DNA from: an uncultured Lachnospiraceae bacterium
GTDB lineage: Bacteria > Bacillota > Clostridia > Lachnospirales > Lachnospiraceae
Direction of reading: 5' to 3'
DNA: 6,004 bases
Assembly: GCA_947174615.1 (NCBI GenBank)
Contig: CAMWJQ010000268.1
Location: forward strand, 1-6,004
In this document: positions 1 through 5,692 of the stretch, piece by piece
Layout of the letters: the number at the start of each line of letters is the position of its first letter
Numbering within the stretch: the stretch's first letter is position 1
Notes under the pieces: model-generated
The model's input: only the letters and a program-made list of their open reading frames with translations
Databases searched by the model: none
Told to the model about the DNA's origin: nothing
Made by a program: the position numbers and the translations under genes

Positions 1-1308
1 GAGATGCTGCAACAGAAAAATGGGATTCAAATCGCAGTGTTTGAGGCGGGGCATGCGCTTGACAGGAGACAATGCCCGATTGATGGAGACAAGGTAAAGA
101 GCTGCATTCAATGCAGGAGCTGTTCAATCATGAGCGGGTTTGGCGGTGCAGGCGCTTTCTCTGACGGAAAGTACAATATCACAAACGACTTTGGCGGAAC
201 TTTGTATGAATATATCGGCAAGGCAAAAGCAATCGAGCTGATGCAGTATGTGGATCAGATCAATATGAAATACGGCGGTGAGGGCACAAAGATGTACTCT
301 ACTGCAGGCACACACCTGAAAAAGCTCTGCCTGCAGAATAAGCTGAATCTGCTCGACGCCTCCGTCCGCCATCTCGGCACGGATATCAATTATGTCGTAC
401 TGGAAAACCTGTATGCCGAGATGAAAGATAAGATTGATTTTTATTTTGATACGCCTGTCACAGATGTGGAAGTGATTGAGGGCGGATATCGCATAAACTG
501 CGGTGCGGACAGCTATGAATGTGACAGATGTGTCATTTCAGTCGGGAGAAGCGGAAGTAAGTGGATGGAGGGGATTTGCTCCAAGCTTGGGATTCCCACC
601 AAGTCAAACCGGGTGGATATTGGCGTGCGTGTGGAGCTCCCGGCAGTCATTTTTTCACATCTTACAGATGAGCTGTACGAGAGCAAAATTGTCTACCGCA
701 CAGAAAAATTTGAGGACAGGGTACGTACTTTCTGTATGAATCCCAAGGGGATTGTGGTCAACGAAAACACAAACGGCATTGTCACGGTGAACGGGCACAG
801 CTATGAGGGAGCGGATAAACAGACAGAAAATACAAACTTTGCGCTGCTGGTGGCAAAGCATTTCTCAGAGCCGTTCAAGGACAGCAACGGTTATGGAGAG
901 AGCATCGCCAGACTGTCTAATATGCTGGGCGGCGGTGTTATTGTGCAGCGCTTTGGCGACTTGGTGCGCGGCAGGCGCAGCAATGCAAAGCGTATCGAGG
1001 AGGGATTGGTCACCCCGACACTCGCGGCGACGCCCGGCGATCTGAGTCTGGTGCTGCCCAAGCGGATTCTGGACGGCATCATAGAGATGATTTATGCGCT
1101 TGACAAAATTGCGCCTGGAACAGCCAATGATGACACGCTGCTGTACGGCGTGGAAGTCAAGTTTTATAACATGGAGGTCGATATTGATGAGAACCTTGAG
1201 ACGCGGTATCCGGGTCTGTATGTGATTGGCGACGGAAGCGGCGTGACGCATTCGCTGTCGCACGCCTCTGCCAGCGGGGTGTACGTGGCGCGGCGGATTT
1301 TAGCATGA
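1..1308 (+). CDS. FAD-dependent dehydrogenase (COG2509-like), 5'-truncated
   Basis: This is a predicted flavoprotein oxidoreductase of the uncharacterised FAD-dependent dehydrogenase group (COG2509); its substrate is unknown. The frame is open from the first base, and the ATG at 4 is internal: the protein begins with IAVFEAG, the second strand of the Rossmann fold, so the N-terminal GxGxxG of the FAD site (about 20-30 residues) lies off the window. Numbering from the ATG at 4, a cysteine cluster C24, C34, C37, C40 (CxxCxxC at 34-40) precedes the glycine-rich stretch GFGGAGAFSDGKYN. The C-terminal FAD contact is GDGSG at 409-413, followed by the SLSHASASG segment usual for this family. The gene ends in TGA and a strong hairpin follows 41 bp later, so it is probably the last gene of its transcript. 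Family assignment is confident; the biochemical role is not known. Confidence 0.
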   Translation, partial: EMLQQKNGIQIAVFEAGHALDRRQCPIDGDKVKSCIQCRSCSIMSGFGGAGAFSDGKYNITNDFGGTLYEYIGKAKAIELMQYVDQINMKYGGEGTKMYSTAGTHLKKLCLQNKLNLLDASVRHLGTDINYVVLENLYAEMKDKIDFYFDTPVTDVEVIEGGYRINCGADSYECDRCVISVGRSGSKWMEGICSKLGIPTKSNRVDIGVRVELPAVIFSHLTDELYESKIVYRTEKFEDRVRTFCMNPKGIVVNENTNGIVTVNGHSYEGADKQTENTNFALLVAKHFSEPFKDSNGYGESIARLSNMLGGGVIVQRFGDLVRGRRSNAKRIEEGLVTPTLAATPGDLSLVLPKRILDGIIEMIYALDKIAPGTANDDTLLYGVEVKFYNMEVDIDENLETRYPGLYVIGDGSGVTHSLSHASASGVYVARRILA

Positions 1309-1349
1309 AATTATTCCATGCTGCAGAGGGTCAGTGCACGATCTGTCAA

Positions 1350-1385
1350 GAAGGGTGATCGGAATTAATTTTCCGATTGCCCTTC
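1350..1385 (+). terminator. 15-bp hairpin after the flavoprotein gene, probable terminator
   Basis: Bases 1350-1364 pair with 1371-1385 over 15 positions, including two G-U wobbles, around a TTAATT loop. It lies 41 bp past the stop codon and before the next promoter, where a terminator is expected. The weak point is the tail: ATTAGATG follows instead of a T run, and the minus-strand side is also poor in T. It may act as a 3'-end stabiliser or need a factor. A second small hairpin (CTTCAT-TAG-ATGAAG, 1382-1396) shares bases with it, so both cannot form at once. Confidence 0.
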
Positions 1386-1432
1386 ATTAGATGAAGAGAA
1401 ATAAATTTTTACTTTATCCGGCGGAGAAAGTG

Positions 1433-1441
1433 TGTTATAAT
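1433..1441 (+). promoter_or_regulatory. Extended -10 promoter for thrH
   Basis: TATAAT at 1436-1441 is a perfect -10 hexamer and is preceded by TG at 1433-1434, giving an extended -10 (TGnTATAAT). The hexamer 17 bp upstream (TTTATC, 1413-1418) is a poor -35, which extended -10 promoters tolerate. Transcription would start near 1448, leaving a leader of about 70 nt before thrH. AT-rich DNA upstream (1397-1411) could act as an UP-like element. Confidence 0.
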
Positions 1442-1458
1442 CAATACCGTGGCTTATT

Positions 1459-1510
1459 AAGGAGTAAAGAACCAGTGCGGCTGCCGCCGCACGATACAGA
1501 AAGGACATAG
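1459..1510 (+). promoter_or_regulatory. thrH leader: hairpin and possible 11-codon reading frame
   Basis: The thrH leader carries a consensus AAGGAG (1459-1464) that is not positioned for thrH. It is followed after 10 nt by GTG at 1475, which opens an 11-codon frame (MRLPPHDTERT) ending in TAG at 1508-1510. The same bases form a perfect 7-bp GC-rich hairpin, GTGCGGC-TGCC-GCCGCAC (1475-1492). The presumed thrH ribosome binding site (GAAAGGA, 1499-1505) lies inside the last codons of the small frame, so its translation could couple to or interfere with thrH initiation. The arrangement is visible; the regulatory role is inference. Confidence 0.
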
Positions 1511-1519
1511 GTATTGAGA

Positions 1520-2122
1520 ATGTACATAACATGTTTGGATTTGGAAGGTGTATTGGTTCCAGAAATCTGGATTGCGTTTTCGGAGGCGAGCGGTATCCCC
1601 GAACTAAAGCGGACAACGCGCGACGAGCCGGATTATGATAAATTGATGACTTGGAGACTGGGCGTATTGAAGGAACATGGGCTTGGTTTGAAGGAGATTC
1701 AGGAAACCATCGCAACGATTGACCCGATTCCGGGCGCAAAGGAGTTTCTTGATGAGCTGCGTTCTATCACACAGGTCATTATCATCAGTGACACCTTTGC
1801 GCAGTTTGCGACACCGCTGATGGAGAAGCTTGGCTGGCCCACGATCTTCTGTAATTCCCTTGAAGTGGCGCAGAACGGTGAAATCACAGGATTTAAGATG
1901 CGCTGCGAGCAGTCAAAGCTCACGACAGTGCGGGCGCTCCAGTCCATCGGATACGAAACCATTGCCAGCGGTGACAGCTACAATGATCTTGGCATGATCA
2001 AGGCAAGCAAGGCGGGCTTTTTGTTCAAAAGTACGGATAAAATCAAGGCTGACAACCCGGAGCTTGCGGCGTATGAGACATACGATGCATTGATGGAGGC
2101 GATCAGGAGGGCGATGGTGTAG
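1520..2122 (+). CDS. thrH: Phosphoserine phosphatase / homoserine phosphotransferase (ThrH-like)
   Basis: This is a cytoplasmic HAD-superfamily enzyme. The characterised ThrH of Pseudomonas dephosphorylates phosphoserine and can transfer the phosphate to homoserine, linking serine and threonine synthesis. All HAD motifs are present in 200 residues (family about 205): DLEGV with nucleophile D7 and E9 in place of the usual second Asp, S90-D91 in IIISDTF (motif II), K133 (motif III) and GDSYND 151-156 (motif IV). The opening CLDLEGVLVPEIWIAF and the TTRDEPDYD stretch (32-40) are characteristic of ThrH rather than SerB. I chose the ATG at 1520 because homologues start MxIxCLDLEG. A TTG at 1514, two codons upstream, is 8 nt from GAAAGGA and is an alternative start. 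The gene has its own promoter, and its 3' end overlaps the convergent ABC-F gene by 20 bp. In vivo substrate preference cannot be read from sequence. Confidence 0.
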   Translation: MYITCLDLEGVLVPEIWIAFSEASGIPELKRTTRDEPDYDKLMTWRLGVLKEHGLGLKEIQETIATIDPIPGAKEFLDELRSITQVIIISDTFAQFATPLMEKLGWPTIFCNSLEVAQNGEITGFKMRCEQSKLTTVRALQSIGYETIASGDSYNDLGMIKASKAGFLFKSTDKIKADNPELAAYETYDALMEAIRRAMV

Positions 2123-3671
2123 CCTCTCGTTTTCTCAGCCCTTCCGCTGTCAGTTCATACACTTTGCCGCAGACCTCCGCTATATATTTACGGTCGTGGG
2201 ACACGCTGATGATGGCGCCCTGATAGGCGGCTAACATCTGCCGTATGACGGGATTGGACAGCGGTGAAAAATTGCGGCTTGGCTCATCCAGCAGGAGCAC
2301 ATCACAACCGGAGGTGTCGAGATAGAGCAGCAGGACCTTTGCCTTCTGCCCGCCGGACAGCTCGCGCATTGGATGCATCATTTCGTCTGCTGTAAATTTC
2401 ATACTTCCTAAATAGGTGCGCATTGTGGAGATACTTTGCCTGCTGCCATCTGACAGAAATTCGACAGGAGTCTGCTCCAGATCGAGAAACTCCTCATAAT
2501 TCTGCGGCATATAGGCAGCTTTGAGATCTGTCCGGGACAGCAGCTCGTTTGCCAGAATGCGCATAAGGGTTGTTTTCCCGCAGCCGTTTTTGCCAGTAAT
2601 GCAGATGTGCTCTGGTCCTTGTATAAAAAGGCAGATATCGCGCGCAAGGACAGCGCCTTCCTGTGTGTCTGCGGCTGCAGGGGCACGGAGCGCATCTAAG
2701 GAGAAATCCAGCACAATCTTTCCGTTTGGAATACAGGCACGGCTTCCGAATTTCGTGAACATTGCCTCCTCATACTCCGGCATTTCGGTCATGGACTCAA
2801 ATTCTTTCTCAAAGCGTGCCTCATATGCTTTTACCCGGTGCATGGTCTTTTTCAAAAGCGCCGCGCCGTGGGGGTCCTGTCTGCTGATGGCATTTTGCTG
2901 ATGCTCTACTTTTTGCTGGATTCGTCGGAATTTTTCCAGTTGTTTATCATATGCCCTGCGCTCATTTTTGGCTTCCTGTGCCTGTTTTTCGAATTGACGG
3001 CTCCGCTGCGCGATATAACTTTGATAGTCCGTCTGGGCGACTGTGCACCGCGGCGAGGTTTTTCGGCGCAATTGCTCTATATGGATGATTTTGTTGGCAG
3101 TGCGTTCTAACAATGTCTCATCATGGGAGATGTAGAGTATTGGTGCAGCACTGTTTCGGATAAAGGTTTCCAGCCATAAAAGCGTCTCAATATCCAAATC
3201 ATTGGAAGGCTCATCAAGCAATAGCGCCGTCGGATTTTCGACGAGCAGGCGTATGAGCTGCACTTTGATTTTCTCTCCGCCGGAGAGTATGCTAAGCGGC
3301 TCCTCCGAGTAAAGCCTTTCCATCGGGAAAGAGAGTCTGCCGCAAAGAGTGGCAAGCTCACCGGGGGACTGGTCATAAAAACAGCCTGTTTCCGTGAGAT
3401 ATTCATAAATGGAAAGCTGGCGCTGCCTTTCGGGAAGTTCCTGGGGCAGATAGCCAAGCCGTTCCCCTGTGCGCAGAATAGTCCCTTCAAACTCCACATA
3501 ATTTTCCGCGAGTGCAGGATCATAAAGCAGCTTTAACAGCGTGCTTTTGCCGTTGCCTTCCTCGCCAATCAGGGCACACTTGTCGCCCGGATTGATGTTC
3601 ATGCTGAAATCTTCTAATAATATGCGGTAATCTTTTTTGTGACGTATGGTTAAATGTTTGATCTGAATCAT
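2103..3671 (-). CDS. ABC-F ATPase, probable ribosome protection protein
   Basis: This 522-residue protein has two ATP-binding cassettes and no membrane segments, as in ABC-F proteins that bind the ribosomal E site and can dislodge antibiotics. NBD1 has Walker A GEEGNGKST (36-44), signature LSGGE (129-133), Walker B LLLDEP with E154, and H183. NBD2 has GKNGCGKTT (360-368), LSGGQ (438-442), LLLDEP with E463, and H492. Between them is a charged helical linker (about 214-296) with a tip near 260-275, the P-site tRNA-interaction and drug-determining region of the family. NBD1 lacks the long Arm insertion of housekeeping EttA-like members, and the C-terminal extension is short; both fit the resistance (Vga/Lsa/Msr-type) branch. 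Oddly, NBD2 reads DEPSRNFSPLS where most members have DEPTNHLD. The start is supported by GGAGGGG (3677-3683). The long structured leader implies inducible expression. Which drugs it acts on, if any, is not decidable here. Confidence 0.
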   Translation of the reverse strand: MIQIKHLTIRHKKDYRILLEDFSMNINPGDKCALIGEEGNGKSTLLKLLYDPALAENYVEFEGTILRTGERLGYLPQELPERQRQLSIYEYLTETGCFYDQSPGELATLCGRLSFPMERLYSEEPLSILSGGEKIKVQLIRLLVENPTALLLDEPSNDLDIETLLWLETFIRNSAAPILYISHDETLLERTANKIIHIEQLRRKTSPRCTVAQTDYQSYIAQRSRQFEKQAQEAKNERRAYDKQLEKFRRIQQKVEHQQNAISRQDPHGAALLKKTMHRVKAYEARFEKEFESMTEMPEYEEAMFTKFGSRACIPNGKIVLDFSLDALRAPAAADTQEGAVLARDICLFIQGPEHICITGKNGCGKTTLMRILANELLSRTDLKAAYMPQNYEEFLDLEQTPVEFLSDGSRQSISTMRTYLGSMKFTADEMMHPMRELSGGQKAKVLLLYLDTSGCDVLLLDEPSRNFSPLSNPVIRQMLAAYQGAIISVSHDRKYIAEVCGKVYELTAEGLRKREATPSPS

Positions 3672-3676
3672 AGAAT

Positions 3677-3683
3677 CCCCTCC
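3677..3683 (-). promoter_or_regulatory. Ribosome binding site of the ABC-F gene
   Basis: On the minus strand GGAGGGG precedes the ATG at 3671; the GGAGG core is 7 nt from it. This fixes the start. The ATG overlaps the TGA of an out-of-frame open stretch (ATGA at 3668-3671), so upstream translation in that frame would end on the start codon. Confidence 0.
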
Positions 3684-3692
3684 GTTTCATGA

Positions 3693-3728
3693 CATGTACG
3701 TTCTGAATGAAGTGCATGTACATTCTGA
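3693..3728. repeat. 14-bp direct repeat, 22-bp period, upstream of the ABC-F ribosome binding site
   Basis: On the plus strand CATGTACGTTCTGA (3693-3706) recurs as CATGTACATTCTGA (3715-3728) with one mismatch, starts 22 bp apart. Each copy contains half of a GTAC palindrome, so the mRNA can also pair ATGTAC with GTACAT across the spacer, 10 nt before the ribosome binding site. A spacing of about two helical turns suits a DNA-binding protein; RNA pairing would suit control of translation. Function is unknown. Confidence 0.
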
Positions 3729-3789
3729 TAATTGACTGATTTTGTTGACTGTGAAAACACGAGGGATGTTAGATGCGTGTCATTGTTTT

Positions 3790-3963
3790 TCAGTTTCCGG
3801 TGGGAAGCCGCATCGCTTTTCGCATACTGAATGTGGCTGCGCGCATAAGAAAAGCCGGAGACCGCAGCTCTCCAGCCTGCATGAATGCAGGAAAACGATG
3901 ATGTTGCACAGCCAGGAAACCAACTGTACAGCATAACAAAACAAAACCACACAAATCAGACAT
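3790..3963 (-). CDS. Possible 57-codon leader reading frame
   Basis: An ATG at 3963 opens 57 codons starting MSDLCGFVLLCC and ending AMRLPTGN, closed by TGA. The N-terminal third is hydrophobic and cysteine-rich, the remainder rich in Arg and Met. It spans the terminator-like hairpin, so a translating ribosome would disrupt that hairpin and a stalled one could expose alternative pairing. The ribosome binding site is weak (AAGG 13 nt upstream). Two other minus-strand frames are also largely open here, so openness alone is poor evidence. I recognise no known family. It could be a regulatory leader peptide or chance. Confidence 0.
   Translation of the reverse strand: MSDLCGFVLLCCTVGFLAVQHHRFPAFMQAGELRSPAFLMRAATFSMRKAMRLPTGN
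3847..3878 (-). terminator. Terminator-like hairpin inside the ABC-F leader (candidate attenuator)
   Basis: On the minus strand AGGCTGGAGA (3878-3869) pairs with TCTCCGGCTT (3861-3852) over 10 bp including two G-U pairs, around the 7-nt loop GCTGCGG. The tail is TTTTCTT, a short but plausible U tract. It lies mid-leader, about 175 nt before the ABC-F start, so termination here would silence the gene. Confidence 0.
3876..3891 (-). promoter_or_regulatory. Competing hairpin overlapping the leader terminator
   Basis: CCTGCAT-TC-ATGCAGG forms a 7-bp stem (6 bp with a realistic 4-nt loop). Its 3' arm uses 3876-3878, which are also the base of the terminator stem, so the two compete at the boundary. 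The overlap is only about three pairs, so this alone would weaken rather than abolish the terminator. Confidence 0.
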
Positions 3964-4018
3964 TGTACAAAAAGTACCTTGTCGCGAACTAAAATCTCAA
4001 CTTGTGTTTTCTGTTTTG

Positions 4019-4030
4019 TTACTTCATCAT
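4019..4030 (-). CDS. Three-codon upstream frame (MMK-stop) with a strong ribosome binding site
   Basis: AAGGTGG (4044-4038) lies 7 nt before ATG-ATG-AAG-TAA, about 35 nt after the predicted transcription start. It is the best-placed ribosome binding site in the leader, yet it serves a frame of only three codons. Minimal start-stop frames can hold ribosomes at the head of drug-inducible leaders; here that is inference. Confidence 0.
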   Translation of the reverse strand: MMK

Positions 4031-4071
4031 CTTCCCACCACCTTTTGATTCTTATTTCATTTACAATACTT

Positions 4072-4100
4072 ATCATAAGCAATAAACAGAGCATTGTCAA
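4072..4100 (-). promoter_or_regulatory. Strong sigma-A promoter for the ABC-F gene
   Basis: On the minus strand TTGACA (4100-4095, perfect) is followed by a 17-bp spacer and TATGAT (4077-4072, five of six). An A/T-rich stretch (CAAAAATTA) sits just upstream of the -35. Transcription should start around 4064-4067. It is the clearest promoter in the window and lies between the dehydrogenase gene and the ABC-F leader, so the ABC-F gene is transcribed independently, although no clear terminator separates it from the upstream gene. Confidence 0.
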
Positions 4101-4165
4101 GTAATTTTTGAACTGTTATGATTTCCGCCACTTTGGCGTGAGTGTGAAAAGGAACTATGAAAGTC

Positions 4166-5122
4166 TCATGAAATGACATTTCTGTCAGTTCCGTCTAAAA
4201 ATGCCTGAATATTTTTTGCGACTTCGGCTATCAGGCGAGTCCGCGATTCAACGCTTGCCCAGGACATGTGCGGTGTAATGATAAGTTTTGTGCTGTCTTT
4301 GATCCGGCTGAGCGGATTGGATAATGCCATCGGTTCTTGTTCCAGCACATCAAGCCCTGCCGCCATGATTTTTCCATTCACAAGAGCGTCATACAAGTCC
4401 TGTGTGTTCACGACAGGTCCTCTTGCCACATTGATTAGGATTGCCGTGTTCTTCATTTTTTCAAAGGCATTCCTGTCAATGAGGTTTCTGGTTCTGTCGG
4501 TGAGCGGGCAGTGCAGGGACAGGAGATCGGAGGTGCGCAGCAGCGTATCCAGGTCAACTTTCGGATAGTCTGTGCAGGTGCTTTTTCCGGATGCGGAATA
4601 AAAGTGAACTTTGCAGCCAAAGGCAGCTGCCAGACCGGCAACTTTGTGTCCAATGTTCCCCATGCCGATGATGCCCCACGTCCTGCCTTCCAAATCATGG
4701 AACGCGCGGTCAAAATTAGAAAATCGTTCCTGCGCGCTGTAAGCGCCGGATTTCACATAGTCATCATAAAAGGCAGTTTTTCCGGACAGCATCAGCGCCA
4801 GCAGGATTGTGTGCTGCGCGACGGCAGGGGTGCAGTAGTTCACGACATTGGCGACTTTGATGCCGCGGCTTTTGCAGTAAGTCAGGTCTACGCAGTCATA
4901 TCCTGTAGCCAGCAGGCATATAAGCTTCACATGGGACGCCTCTGACAAGGTGATTTGATTCATAGGCGCCTTGTTGGAAATGATAATGTCGGCGTTTTTC
5001 ACCCGTTCTGCGACATGTTCAGCGGTCGTGTTTGCATAGTATGTCACGTCGCCAAATTGTTCAAAGCAGGATACATCAATGTCTGTACCTGCACTGTTTC
5101 GCTCTAAGAAAACAATCTTCAT
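4166..5122 (-). CDS. D-2-hydroxyacid dehydrogenase (hydroxypyruvate reductase-like)
   Basis: This 318-residue cytoplasmic enzyme interconverts a 2-oxoacid and its D-2-hydroxyacid using a nicotinamide cofactor. A substrate-binding domain (about 1-98) precedes the Rossmann domain with GMGNIG at 153-158. The catalytic trio is R234 in NVARGPVVN, E263 in EQEP, and H285 in TPHMSW. The length is usual for the family. At the end of the second Rossmann strand, where NAD enzymes carry an Asp, this one reads FYSASGKS (174-181), with Ser176 and a nearby Lys180; this hints at NADPH use. AGGAGG (5131-5136) stands 8 nt before the ATG. The frameshifted 2H phosphoesterase gene ends 29 bp upstream on the same strand, suggesting an operon. 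After the stop there is only a 5-bp hairpin (4126-4138) with no T run. The substrate cannot be set from sequence; glycerate/hydroxypyruvate, lactate or a branched 2-oxoacid are all possible. Confidence 0.
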   Translation of the reverse strand: MKIVFLERNSAGTDIDVSCFEQFGDVTYYANTTAEHVAERVKNADIIISNKAPMNQITLSEASHVKLICLLATGYDCVDLTYCKSRGIKVANVVNYCTPAVAQHTILLALMLSGKTAFYDDYVKSGAYSAQERFSNFDRAFHDLEGRTWGIIGMGNIGHKVAGLAAAFGCKVHFYSASGKSTCTDYPKVDLDTLLRTSDLLSLHCPLTDRTRNLIDRNAFEKMKNTAILINVARGPVVNTQDLYDALVNGKIMAAGLDVLEQEPMALSNPLSRIKDSTKLIITPHMSWASVESRTRLIAEVAKNIQAFLDGTDRNVIS

Positions 5123-5151
5123 AAAGCAATCCTCCTCAATATCGTAATAGG

Positions 5152-5677
5152 TTAGGGCAGCAGCTCAAACCACAACACATCCTCATGTGGATTTACCTTT
5201 GCCAGCCCAAGCGCCGTGACGCGTGCCTCAAAGACTGAAAATTTGTCCTGAACAATGGCAAATGCCTGCCGCATTTGTTCTTTGGACAGGGTTTTTCCCA
5301 GTGTGACGTGCGGCAGCCATGACCGGGGGTGATAGTATTTGCTCACGGTCGTCTCAGGATGCCGGACACGGCGGCGTTGATCTGCAATGCAAGTTCTTGC
5401 AGATATGGATTTAATACGGGCATGGTATACAGGACATAGGGCAGCAGCTGACCGACTGTGACGAATTGGATCGTCCCCTGCCGCAGGCTGCCATTGAGCT
5501 GTTTTACTGCCGGAATCAGTATATCCACCTGCGGGCGTCGATGGCAGAAAGCGTCAGATGCGGCGGCACCTGCTTTTCTGTCATATAGTGATTGCCCGAC
5601 GCGGCGGCAATCTGTTCGATGAGTGTCTGCATTCTCTTAGTGGCAGTCCTGTCAAAGTAGACAGATATGAGATACAT
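5152..5677 (-). pseudogene. 2'-5' RNA ligase-like 2H phosphoesterase with two frameshifts
   Basis: The start is ATG at 5677, with AAGGAG (5689-5694) 11 nt upstream. Frame one gives MYLISVYFDRT and the first catalytic motif PPHLTL (H40, T42), then stops early. Reading resumes in a second frame from about 5528 (VDILIPAVKQLNG) and in a third from about 5355 (ETTVSKYYHPRSWLPHVTLG), which carries the second motif (H124, T126) and runs to TAA at 5152. Restoring one base near 5529 (a G run) and one near 5357 (a C run) gives a continuous 175-residue protein with two HxT motifs 84 residues apart, the normal architecture and length of small 2H phosphoesterases, which act on cyclic or 2'-5' phosphodiesters. 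The residues at both junctions read naturally after repair. Because this lies at a contig end beside adapter sequence, the lost bases may be assembly errors rather than real inactivation. Confidence 0.
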
Positions 5678-5692
5678 GGTTTTTGATACTCC

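Larger units (their letters stand above)
3672..4066 (-). ncRNA. Long attenuator-like 5' leader of the ABC-F mRNA
   Basis: This is the ~395-nt stretch between the predicted transcription start (near 4066) and the ABC-F start codon; no convincing conventional gene lies in it. In order of transcription it holds a three-codon frame with a good ribosome binding site, a 57-codon frame, a 7-bp hairpin (3876-3891), an overlapping terminator-like hairpin with a T-rich tail (3847-3878), a 14-bp direct repeat and the ABC-F ribosome binding site. GGCTGTGC upstream of the terminator (about 3905-3912) can also pair, with one G-U, to GCGCAGCC downstream (about 3838-3845), enclosing the hairpins. Genes of this family such as vmlR and lmo0919 are known to be controlled by premature termination relieved when antibiotics stall leader ribosomes; applying that model here is inference. 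Confidence 0.

Noticed and set aside
865..1263. Minus-strand 132-codon frame inside the flavoprotein gene
   Set aside because: Antisense shadow of a well-supported coding frame, with no ribosome binding site and no recognisable motif.
2521..2901. Plus-strand 126-codon frame within the ABC-F gene
   Set aside because: Antisense shadow; the opposite frame carries complete ABC motifs across the same bases.
3742..3936. Plus-strand 64-codon frame antisense to the ABC-F leader
   Set aside because: No promoter or ribosome binding site; explained by the structured leader on the other strand.
3780..4100. Minus-strand 106-codon frame starting at TTG 4100
   Set aside because: Its start codon is the -35 box of the ABC-F promoter, so it cannot be on that transcript from its start. 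No start codon with a ribosome binding site follows the transcription start in this frame.
4126..4138. Small hairpin CGCCA-CTT-TGGCG after the dehydrogenase gene
   Set aside because: Only 5 bp with no T run on either strand, so I do not call it a terminator.
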